From assembly GCA_037367405.1 (NCBI GenBank), contig JAZKJV010003261.1:62001-126000 (forward strand): 64,000 nucleotides of DNA, given 5' to 3'. The position numbers and the translations under genes were made by a program. The DNA comes from Ottelia alismoides (taxonomy: Eukaryota; Streptophyta; Magnoliopsida; Alismatales; Hydrocharitaceae). Position 1 is the stretch's first letter. Each line of letters starts with the position of its first letter. The notes below the pieces were generated by a model that did no database searches, was not told the origin of the DNA, and was given only the letters and a program-made list of their open reading frames with translations. Below are positions 22,906 to 33,848 of the stretch, one piece after another.

Positions 22906-23505
22906 TTTTTTTATTTTTTTTTTATTTTTTTGCTGTAAGAAACTTCTTTTTTTGTTTTAATTTTTTTATTTTTTTGGTGAAACAAGGGATGTAAATGATG
23001 GGGAAAACAAATATTATGGTGGTGGTAGAGATGAATTAAGATAAATGGAAGAGAGTGGTGATATGATGTGCTAAAAAATACAAGAATAAAAATGAACAAA
23101 CAAATTACCTACAATGGAAACGGAAATTTGGCTTGGAAGTTGGTCTTTACGACCTTTTCCTTTTGGGATCTAGGAGCATTTATTTGAGGTAAATTTTGTT
23201 TTGTATTTTTGTATTTTTATATACATTGTTATGAACAAGTTGGAGAAAGAATTAGCCAAAAAGGAGTTGAAATGAAATTATTAAAAATACATGAAGTTTT
23301 GGGCTATTTATATGTGAGAAACTCCTTCGATTTTGCGCCTTTTTATTGTTAATTTATTTTGTACAATCTAATATACAATAATTAGTGTATTTTATTTACA
23401 AGAGTCATTTTGTTAATTTATTGATTTTATGGATATTGTTCTAGGATTTTACTCGAGGATTTTGCTAAGAGAAAGATATTGAGATGATGAATCGTGGATT
23501 CATCA

Positions 23506-24301
23506 TGGAGCTAGCCAAACAATGAAATGAAAATTTGAGAGAAGTTCTCTCAAAGAAAAGCTCTATCATTACAAATACAAATTCTATGAGCTTCCTAAAG
23601 GAGAGTGCTCCCAACCATTTTAAAGTGTCCACTTTGACCAAATGCTATTAGGACCAAGGAGTCAGGTTAGCACCAAAAAAGGGTTTTGCATCGTATAGTG
23701 ATACAAGTATGGGGGTCGAATGTATATTAGATACTCAAGAGACACGTCTCGGAGTACTCCCATGAAAAAAAGTGCAAATGACTCCAAATTCTCACAATGG
23801 ACACATTGATCAACAAATAAAAAATACACATGTGTTGAGTAATAAGGCACTCGAGAGGCTCCTTGTTCCAATGTGAGGGAGAGAAAAATATACACAATCC
23901 TATGCCCTCCATCATCTGGTCGTCCATCTACACTTTCAAGTCCGACAAATTAATGAGACGGTTGACAGAAGCAAGAACTGACTTATTCCTTAGTGTTGAG
24001 GAGCAGGTCTAGAGGAGAGTCTCTTAAACTGGAACCTTGAGTGACATCTCGACTCGAATCTCAAGATTGCAGTACACTAATTGTCATATCCATATATTTG
24101 ATGTACAAACAGAGAGTCTGATAAATAGAGAATTTGGATTCCTTTTGACTAGAGTATGATTGAACCCAAAATTTTAGGATCACTCAAATTAAAGGTCTTC
24201 GATAAAATTGAGCCTTGAAATTTCACACTAACTGTCATGAACTAATCCGACTCCTTCATTATTTAGATGCTCGAGGAAGAGCACAGTTTCAGTTTAGGGG
24301 G
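23506..24301 (+). mobile_element. Internal region of + strand Athila/Tat-like element, right part
   Basis: Continues 17326-18400 after the nested element. It begins with the second TGGAG and proceeds 'ctagccaaac', matching the opposite element at about 34655 ('gtttggatagctcc'). It ends at a polypurine tract 'tttaggggg' (24293-24301) directly before an LTR. Inverted homology to 33849-34660 holds through its length at roughly 80 percent by eye. Non-coding. Confidence 0.75.
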
Positions 24302-25924
24302 TGATGAATCCCAGATACATCATGCTAAAATCTTATTATTCTCCTAACTTAAACAATTCAATAAAAATACTGTTTAATTCATTATCACTAACTATTCTTA
24401 TATTGTAACTTATTTGTGTATAATTAACATTAAATTTCTAACCCTAATTATTATATTTAATTAATAACACTTTTCTTTATTTTTTATTAAAAACCTCTAA
24501 AAAATAGATTAATATTGTATATATTTATTTAGGTTTCAAAAGGAAATTTAAAAGACAAAAAATATCAAAACTACAAAATTAAGTGTTTTTAATCATTAAT
24601 AATACTTGCAAAAATTTTTCCTTGAATAAATGACCTCTTTTGGATTTTTGACCAACATGAAACTTGTAGATCTCATCGAGACCTACAGCTTTTGCATTTT
24701 GACTTTTTTGTAATTAAGACTCTAACCTTTTTGAATTTTCTTTATTTTCTCATTTTTAGACTATTCTGGTGCAACCACATGGCACCCACTAGACCGCCCA
24801 CGTGGTCGCTTCTTCCTCTGCCACCCGACCTCTCCAGTAGCCCTTAGATCACCATTCCCCGCCTCCATCATAGCTGTTCTAGGTGCTCCATCCTTAGCCC
24901 TTGGATTTATCGCCCAGATCTCATCTCCAATGTTTCTTAGCCCTAAATTTTAGCCACCCGATCTAACCACATCTAGTGACTCACAATCCTCCATGTGGCA
25001 TCTCCTTTCCCAATCATCAGATCTCGCTCCTAACCTCATCCACAGCGTTCATCTCCATGGCCCCGCAACTAGTCGATCAGATCCGTCAATCTGATCTGAA
25101 CCCTCCACCCGTGCTCTAATCCTGACCGTTGGATCGCCAGATCCAACGTCTAGGACCTCGTCTTCCACCTCCGGTGGTCCCTCCCCGTCCATTACGCCAC
25201 ACCGCACCCTCTCCCCCTTCCATTTTTAGCATCATGACCTCCTCACCCCATTGACCCTTAACACCAGCTTCATGTAGCCCTATCATCCCTTATCCTCGTG
25301 CGACCACCAACGCACCCTCCCATTAGTCCAACTTCCTCTCTTAGTTATTACAAAATGCCACCTCACTAGTAAGAGCCAGAGATCCTCCACCTATAAATCC
25401 ACTTCCGCCGCCCCCTTGTCACCTCATCCACTAATCACAGATCTAAGGCCTAGCTTCCTCCGCCCTCCGGTGACAACGCAGGGAGGTTGTCGAGGCGACG
25501 ACGACTTAGGTATGATCCATGGCATCTACCATGTATGCTTTGACTCCTCGACGACAGCTGAGCTCTCCGACGTTGTTGATCCGATTCGAGCGAAGTCTAG
25601 GGCTCCCTTTGGAGCCCAGCCCAAGACTTCGTCCACCTTCTTCCTCTCTGATTCTCCAGGTAACTCCTTCCTTGTTTTTCCTATGTTTTCTCGTAATTTT
25701 CCCATGACACTTTGCCACCTTCACTGAGCATCGAGCACCGACCACCCTATGAGCTCCGTCGTTCATCTTTCATTCACACACCTCACTCCGATCACCTTCC
25801 CTCCTCCTCTATAACCTCCCTGCCTCACTCCTTTTTCTATAACAACACGTCGGAGGACCCATTGGGCCTCCATCTTCTCCGCCCTGATTAAGCCCCCATT
25901 CCACCTACATTCACTCACAACCCA

Positions 25925-25977
<53 letters not shown>

Positions 25978-27279
25978 CAGCTACCTTCTAACCCTCTTGC
26001 AGGTAACAACATCAATGACCGGACCTAGAGCGGAGCTTAGTTCTTGAGCTCCGCCTCATATGAACTCACACCGCCAGCTCGATCGAGACCTCGCTGGGTC
26101 TTCTCCTTGGTATGAGCTTCTTCACCAAGGCCAAAGGAAGCTTCGTCGATAACTGGCTGATCAGAGAAGCAAGCAGGAGCCCCATATACGTCGTTGGTGC
26201 CCAGATATCGCCGCCCAACCCACAACGGAGAAGGAGGAAGATGGAAGTACAGATACCGTCCGATCGATTAGATTAGGCGACCCTTGTGAAGCCACGTCGC
26301 TCGCACCAACCCTCCTGGTTCAGGCATGACCAAGCCAACTCCGGACACACCAGTAACCGTCGTGTGTCTGCCGAAACTGCGACCATCCAAGCCTAGCTTG
26401 CCCATGTGCCTGACACGTGAGGGGTTGGATTATTTGCAGAAACCTCCCCAAAGCTCTTTGTATTTACAAATAGGTCCAGACATGCATGTTTAATGTGCAT
26501 ACTAGAAAAATCATAGAGGAGCCCCGTCGATTTTCAATAATTACAAAAAGGCCCCCATGCATCTAGAAAAAATATTTTTTGGCCCTCTGATTTTTTGAAG
26601 TTGCAAATGTGTCCCTCTAGGGAACTATTTGTAATATTTATCTTTTATTTTCATGCATTTTTATTACATTTATACCCTTAAACATTATTTTATTCATATC
26701 TTGAGCATTTTAACTCCAAACCATATGATTTCAGATTCATTTTGAAGCTTGTTTCATTGTCTTTCTGATGATATAGATAATTCATTTTTGGACACTTCAT
26801 TATGATATGTTTTATGTGCTTAGTGTCTCTCTTTTATTTAAATGCCATTAATCATCTTGAATGCTCAATTTGATTATGAAACTGATCCTTATTGTATTGC
26901 TCATTGATACGCCTAATTTAGGGTATATCTAACTTGAATGATATTCTATTGCATATAAATTACATACTATTTTAATTGTATTTTAGAATCAAACAAAAAT
27001 TGCATGCATCGCATTCACTGGTTCATGCATTATTTTATCTGCATATCATTTTGCATATCACATCTGCATAAAAGACTTAAAATTAGAAAACAATCACTAT
27101 TTAATTAAACAATAATTTTAGATAAATTGACGAAGGGGCTCGTGTCCCTGTATTCGAACTTTGTAGACTTGATAAGTAAAATAACTTCCACATATTCGAG
27201 TTTATGGTTTTGATCGACCAAATTTTGTCTCCTATACAACAATTATTTATTATTAAAGAGGTGATTTTCAAGCTCATCA
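24302..27279 (+). repeat. 3' LTR of the + strand Athila/Tat-like element
   Basis: Starts TGATGAATCCCAG after the polypurine tract and ends ...CAAGCTCATCA at 27279. Within it are an AT-rich U3 (to about 24760), a C-rich block with repeated 'gatctg/cagatc' words (24770-26430), a CA microsatellite (25937-25975) and the U5 word 'gtgtccctgtattcgaac' (about 27142). It has no 5' partner in the window. Its right end abuts an LTR in the opposite orientation. Confidence 0.75.
25927..25975. repeat. (CT)n and (CA)n microsatellites
   Basis: Short CT repeats run directly into about 18 CA units inside the LTR. Confidence 0.9.
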
Positions 27280-29228
27280 GCATACCAAGGTCGAACATAG
27301 GGACACGAGAATCCTAGTCTATTCATCGAAAATTACTGATTAAATATTGAGTGATTAAATCCTAAACCTAGGTCTTCATATGCAAAGCAAATGTGATGCG
27401 CAGATATATGATGCAAGCAAAATGCAGTTATGCGGACATAAAGCATGAATGTATAAACAAATTAACATGATGCACACAATTTTTATTTGGGTTTAAATGA
27501 AATTAAAAGAGATGCAAATGCAACAAACTGCTATGGAGAGCCAATAATTATTCACAAGTACATATCTGGCCTAACATAATCAAATTAATTGAGCAGCAAA
27601 GAATGATTGATTACAATGTCGGTCGAGGCATCGAGCAAAGCACAAATGACGCATAGAAGATCTAAAATATTATCACATGAAATTAAGTGTCAAAGTAGAA
27701 GATAAATGATGCCATTAGATAGATAATCGAACTTGCAGCACAATGAAATTAAAATTGTTTGATTTGAAGTTAAAAGGATCAAGATATGATCAAAATAGTG
27801 CAAGGGCATAATTACAGTAAAACATGAGAAATAAAATGATAAATATCAAAAATAGACCCTTGCAAGGATCTATTTGTAATTTGCAAAATCTGGAGGGGCC
27901 TCCCTGTAATTTATCCTTGTGCACGTGGACCTTTTTATCATATTTGAAATTTGCCAGGTCTTCTGTATAAAATACCCCAGATGAGCACGTGAAGCACGCA
28001 CTTGGATGACTTAGATGCTATTTTGAGGAAGGCCTAGGGTGTCTCTGTAATTAGTCCATCCCGCACGTGCATGGCATGTGTGTGGGCTAGGCTCGGTGAC
28101 GATGCAACTTCGAGAGGCATGTAGCATTTGCTCGCGCTTCGGATGAGGCTCGGTCCAACCAAACCTCTGTGCCTCGGAAGGGGGTATGTGGCATCTCCTA
28201 AACCGTTGGATGGATGTCGGAGGGGTGTTATCCAAGGGTGACTGTAAGCTCTGGTGCTTTACCGTGCGAGAGGCATCGCTATCAGAGCTCCGATGACCTT
28301 TCCCGAGATCCTCCTTGCTCGAGTGTGCAGGAAGAGGGTCTGGGAAGACTTTTGAAGATCTGGTGGTGAATCTTGAGCTGTGGAGAAGGCACGAAAGTGG
28401 ATGGAGAGGGCTATAGACGAAACCACACTGGAGGCAGAGCTTGAGATCCAAGAGCCGATGTAGAGTCTGGTCATTGAAGATATGTATATGTTAGTGCATA
28501 GCCTAAGTGTGCGTGAGGTGTGTGTAAGTGAAGTGGGATCCTGCAGGAGCGAGGGAGTGGAGGACATGAGAAGGAGATGGGGCGGAGGTGATCACGTTGT
28601 GGAGAAGGGGGAATAGTGAGTGAAGGGGTCAGCGAAGGTGCTGGTGGAGTAGCGGTGCTCAAGGGATGGTCATAGTGGTCGGAGATAGTGCATGTGTGAC
28701 AATATAATGGATAGAAAGTTCAACGAAATGAATATGATGGGGTACCTAATCAGAGATGATTATCGGATGAAGGAGGTTGGCTTGGGTTGAGCTTCAGAAG
28801 AACTTCAGGTCATTGCACGACTCGCTCAGCCACGACGAGGTGCTCAGCAGGCCAGAGGCACCACGGTAGGGTCAAAAGACCATGGGTCAAACACTAGAGG
28901 GGTAATCATCTTCGCCTTGACTAATCGCCCCTCTGCTATCACTGGAGGGGTGGGAGAAGATGGGATTACTCCTGACGAAGAGAGGAGGAGGTGATTTTAT
29001 AGGTTGTATCTCTAGACATTTAGCAATGAAGGGCGAGATTTGCAACAACCAAATAATTGGCTTACGAGGTAGGAATTGATGGATGGGGGTTACACTAAAG
29101 TGATAGATGAGAGGGCTTCATGGTGGTGGTGTATGAAGACGTTAGGGAGCAGAGAGGTGTAGTAATGGTGGCGCTAAAATGGAAAGGGGGTTAAGCTGGT
29201 GTAACGGACGGGAAGGAGGCTCTTGGAG

Positions 29229-29251
29229 GAGGAAGAAGGTTCGTGGACCGT
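29229..29251. repeat. 23 bp duplication, left copy
   Basis: Identical to 32988-33010 and flanking the inserted LTR piece. Together they look like a long target-site duplication or a repair-generated repeat. Confidence 0.8.
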
Positions 29252-29269
29252 AGTTTAACGGCGCCATTC
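29252..29269 (-). other. Primer-binding site remnant attached to the nested LTR
   Basis: On the minus strand this reads through TGGCGCCGTTAAAC just after the LTR end, so this LTR is a 5' LTR that kept only about 18 bp of the interior. Confidence 0.65.
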
Positions 29270-32200
29270 TGATGAGCCGAAAAATGACCGAGACTCGGGT
29301 GAATAAAATAGAACTAGGGTCATTGCGACCCGGATCTCGGAAATCAATCAGTCAATAAGAAAATATAAGGAACAGACCACCAAACAGAGAAATCAAATAC
29401 GAAAAAAGTGGCCCTCGCTATGAGATTAGCCTGGTGTAGCACCCAGGGTCGGACTCAGGGAGAACGAGTTGGCCTTGCGGCCTACGAAGTAGTCAACAAT
29501 GAATATAAAACAAAAACAAATTTTTTGGTGGTTTTAAATATTTTTTATATTTATTTGGATTTTTAATTATGAAGGAAAACAATAAAAAGGGTAAAAATAA
29601 TCTCATTCAACCAATTATTTAAATGCTCAAAAATGGTCCAAAAATTCCAACAAAAATATTTTTAGCTTTTATGGATTTTTTACTGTTTTTAGTGAATTTT
29701 TTAGGATTTTATAATTTTTATGGAATTTTCTAAAAACCAAAGAAGGCAAAAACAAGGGCAAACTGTCCAGTCAGGCTTGGAGGACCAAATTAAAATATAA
29801 AATGGTCCTAAAAGAGCCTGGAGGTATTTTTTATGAAAAATAGAAGTAATGAAGAAAATTCAGGAAAAGAGTTTATTATTTTTGGAATTTTCTATGATTT
29901 TGTAGAATTTTTATGCATTTTTAGGGTTTTTTCAATTTTTAGGGTTTTTATATATCCAAAAATAGCCAAAAATGCACAGAAATTCAACACATTAAAAATT
30001 AACAGCTCCTATTTTTTTTAGAATTTTTGAAAGAGTTTTAATATTTTTTTGGGATTTGTTATTTTGAACAGACATAAAAACAAGGGTTTTTGAATTTTTA
30101 AAAATAATAAAACAACTCAAAAACATACCCAAAAATTAGGAAAAGTTTTACACAGTGGCAGGGGCCACGTGTCCAATTTTCACAAAATTTGGGTTGAATT
30201 TGATATTTTATTTGAATCCAACAAAAGGCCACAGTGCACAGGGACCTAAATGCAAGAGAAATAACTTCCAGGGGCTGAAATGTAACAAAATTAAGAAGTC
30301 TGAGGTCCCTCGAGCAAAAAGTCCAAGTTCCCGCTCGCAAAGCACGTGTACTGGGCACGGAGGGACTTGTTTGCAATAAAAAAAATACTTCTAAGGACTT
30401 AATAGCAACAAGTGCTAAAAGTCTAGGGAAGATATTGCAAAATATCCAAACAATTCAGCACATGTTCAATAAACGCATTCACAGGGGCATGGATGTAAAT
30501 ATTAAAAATTAAATTTCATTCCATAACTCCTCAAAACAACAGGCCCACAGTATGCAAATTCTCCAAAAACTCACGTGACGAAGCACGTGTCTCACATAAA
30601 CAGGGACGAAAATGCAATTAAAATAAACATCAAGGTCTTCTACGTAATTTTACCAAACTACAAATAATTACTGAAAATATTTACAGGACTAAGACGTAAA
30701 TGCAAAACAGGAGGGGGCCTAAGTATAAATTACCCCTTATTATCCGAGGGTTAAGGGCATGCCACGTGTGAGATCCAACGGGTGCGGGGCGCTGCGCCTA
30801 AACGAAGGAGCACGGGCTCGGATCGAACGACGGAGGGCCAGCCACGTATGCTATCTGACGGTGGAGGATCGAGGGTTGACCCTTCGCTGGATGGATGGCG
30901 GAGAAGCGGCCACGTGTCGATCGGACGGTAGCTGAGAAGGGCCTCTTCTTCGCCTGGATCGAGCGGTCCGGATGCAATCTGGCACGTTGGGGCTGAACGG
31001 ACGGCTCTGGAGGGTCCTCCAAGAACAGGTGGCCGGCGAACTTCGCCGACCCTATACTCGCGCGGTGGACCTCCTCTGCTGCTGTTGATATGTCCAAGAG
31101 CTTCGCCTCGATGGTTCGTAGCTGAAGCGCCTCTCCGATGAGGCCGGGAAGCTCCGAGGAGCTCCGACGACGGCGACGGCAGGGAGTAGCTGTGCTGAAT
31201 GCGTAGACCCTCAGATGGGCCTCGTCTCGATCTGCAAAACCCACAGACAAACTCCTGGGTCGAGGGCAAAGTGCCTCGACCCGGTGAGAGGGTGAACATG
31301 GGTCTAAATGGGTCGGGGTGGCACCCTCCGACGATGCGACGACGGAGGAGGGTGGACTCCTAATTCTGGGGTGAACTGGGTTGGATGGATGGGCGGAGAA
31401 CGTGCGGAGGAGTACGGTGAAGATGATGGTCGAGTCGATCAATAAAATGGATGGACGGGGTGACCGGAATCGGTCGGCGAAGGTGACGGAGCTACAAGCT
31501 AAAGGAACTACCTGGCGGGCGTAGTCGACTAGGCTGGAGGTCCTGGAGCTCCGGGGGTCATTGCCTCAAGGGGTCGTCGCGTCTTGAGGCTTGGCGCGCT
31601 CGCGGCGGCGCACGGCGGCGAGATGCTGCCGGATCAGTGGCTCCCGGCGTCCCGAGCCTCACTACTACTCTCTCTCGCTCCGCTGTCACTCAGGCGAGGT
31701 GGAGGAGGTCACAGGCGTCGAGGGGGAGGTCCAAAGATGGAGTGAAAAGGCTGCCGGAGCTGAAGCTTTATACACCAGCAGGTCCGAGAAGAGAGGGTCG
31801 GGCAGGGTTCCGTGAAGCGCGGATCCCAATGCGGATGTGTCGGCGAGGATCTCGGATGCAAGAGGAAGGAATGGGACCCGGGGTTTAGTCGAATGGGTCT
31901 CGGATCACTCGGGAAAAAATCAAAGAAAAGCGGGTCGGGCGAGTGAACCCGGCTCTGGTGGTCCTGGGGGGGGGGGAGTTGACCGGGGGTCAACATCCCC
32001 CGTGGACCAATCAAAGCGCGCCACTTATTAATTATTTGATTATTCATTTTAAAATTGTAAATGGCCGAATTTCAAAAAAGTTAAAACGTGAAAAATGTTT
32101 ATTTATTTTTAAATTATTTTTTAGTGATTTTTATTTATTTTTTTGAAAAATATTTTAGGTATTTACAAAATATTATTATTATATACATGTATATACATAT

Positions 32201-32985
32201 GTATTTTTGGTTTTTGTTTTTTAATTATTTATTTTTATATAAATTTTCCATTTTTATATTTTATTTATTTATAGGATAAAATTTGGAATAATATGGTATT
32301 TTTATTTTATTTTTATTAATTATTTACAAGGGTAAAATAAATAGTTTTATTTGTATACATATATGGTATATATACAATGTGGCTTTTGGTTTTATTTTGT
32401 TTCTTTTTATTTTATTTTTATTTTTGTAATTTTTATTTTATTTATTTACATTATGGAATATGAGATGAGAAAATATTTTTATTGAATTTTTATTTATTTA
32501 TTTATAATGTAAAATAAATAGGTTTGTGTTTTATGTACATGGTGTATATACACAATGAAGAAGGAATTTTATCTCTTTTTATTTTGCTTTTATTTTTCCA
32601 TTTTTTTGATCTTATATTTACAGATATATACATATTTACACAAATGCATTTTTATTTTATTTAGAGGAAAATAATTTTTATTTATTTACATGTATATGTA
32701 CAATCATATGAGTTGCCCTATCTCCCTCTACTTGGTTCTTTTTGCGGTCAGGCCCATGCTGAGCCCTCCCTTGGGATTATGTCGCTCAATATTTATTCTA
32801 TATATCTCCCTCTTTTTCTTTTATTTCTTTATTATTTTATTTATGCACAAAAACATGCTAAAAATACATATTTACACAATGCATGCTTTTTGATAATTAT
32901 TGTTATTTACAGAAATATACATGTGCTTTGCATGGGTTTTGTAGCTAAAATAAAAGAATAAAGAGTGATGAATGGGTATTCATCA
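29270..32985 (-). repeat. Nested 3.7 kb LTR, Athila/Tat-like
   Basis: + strand ends are TGATGAGCCG and GGTATTCATCA. The left part holds the U5 word 'agggtcggactcaggga' (about 29445) in reverse. The middle has non-coding AT-rich DNA, GC-rich DNA (30750-31960) with open frames caused by composition, and an AT-rich right part (32030-32960). It resembles the + oriented LTR at 4650-8510. It is flanked by a primer-binding-site remnant on one side and only 'ta' on the other, then by 23 bp direct repeats. Confidence 0.75.
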
Positions 32986-32987
32986 TA

Positions 32988-33010
32988 GAGGAAGAAGGTT
33001 CGTGGACCGT
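32988..33010. repeat. 23 bp duplication, right copy
   Basis: Identical to 29229-29251. The sequence downstream (33011 on) continues the interrupted LTR. Confidence 0.8.
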
Positions 33011-33848
33011 TGGATCTCGTGATCCAACAGTCAAGAAGAGGGCATGAGGGGGCAGTGAGAATCAGATCCTGCGATCTGATAGAGTGGTGGAGATCGAGGC
33101 AAAGGCAAATGGTTGGGATGATGAGGGGGCTTCATCCAAGGGCAGAGGGAGTAGTTGACGTGGAGAGGGCATAGCTGCTGAATGGGAGGATGATCGAGCG
33201 GTCTAGAAGAGATAAGGAATGGGTGGAAAAGATTATATCAGAGGGGCTGATCAGACAATTGATGTAGAGGCGGCGATGGATGGTTAAGATCCAGGCGGAG
33301 AGGAGTTGATCCAAGGGCGGCCATCATGGTTGGGTAACGCACAGAGGAAGGGTCCACGTGGGCGGCCTAGAGGGCACCATGTGGCCCTATCGGGTTATTA
33401 GATATCAGAAAAAGAAAGTAAACTCAAACAGAGATAAAAGGAGATCAAATCAACAAAATGTTAAACATGAGAGTTGTAGATCTCATGTTTCATGTTGAAT
33501 AAAATGTCAAAGGAGGTCATTTATACAAAGTAATATTTTTAATAAGTATTTTTAAAGATAAAAACACTTGATTTTTAAGGGTTTGTTATTTTTTGTATTT
33601 TCAATGCCTTTTTAAATCCAAAATAAATATATACAATATTTAATATAAATTTTATGGGTTTTTAGTAGATAAGAAAATAAATAAATAATGTTAGTATTAA
33701 ATACAATAATTAGGGTTAGATTTTTAGTGTTAACTACACATAAAGTTAATAAAAGTTAATAACAGTAAATTAATTGTGGTTTTTATTGATTTGTTTAAGC
33801 TCTGAGAATAATAAATGGATTTTAATATGATGTATCTGAGATTCAACA

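Larger units (their letters stand above)
18401..23505 (-). mobile_element. Complete non-autonomous LTR retrotransposon with very short interior
   Basis: Two LTRs (18401-20552 and 21108-23505) enclose only 555 bp. The flanks are TGGAG at 18396-18400 and TGGAG at 23506-23510, a perfect 5 bp target duplication. On the minus strand the order is 5' LTR (21108-23505), primer-binding site TGGCGCCGTTGCCAAG (near 21091-21105), interior, polypurine tract TATAGGGGG, 3' LTR. The primer site is the one usually seen in Athila/Tat elements. There is no gag or pol, so it must have been mobilised in trans. The interior resembles part of the flanking Athila/Tat-like elements. Confidence 0.9.
21108..23505 (-). 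repeat. 5' LTR of the 18401-23505 element
   Basis: It is 2398 bp, starting TGACGAGTCGC and ending GATTCATCA on the + strand. After subtracting the 242 bp MITE and its 9 bp duplication the length is 2147 bp, matching the 2152 bp partner. Confidence 0.9.
27280..33848 (-). repeat. 3' LTR of the minus strand Athila/Tat-like element (with nested LTR)
   Basis: Read on the minus strand it begins TGTTGAATCTCAGATAC at 33848, directly after a polypurine tract (from 'tctccctatgcc'), and matches 24302-27279 block by block. The U5 word appears reversed at 27290-27306 ('aggtcgaacataggga'). Compared with the + copy it lacks about the last 110 bp of U5. A 3.7 kb LTR with extra bases (29252-32987) is nested inside; without it the length is about 2.8 kb. 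Confidence 0.7.

Noticed and set aside
30751..31442. Minus-strand frames of 182 and 214 codons
   Set aside because: Overlapping frames in the GC-rich part of a long LTR; no recognisable domain, and similar LTRs elsewhere do not keep them.
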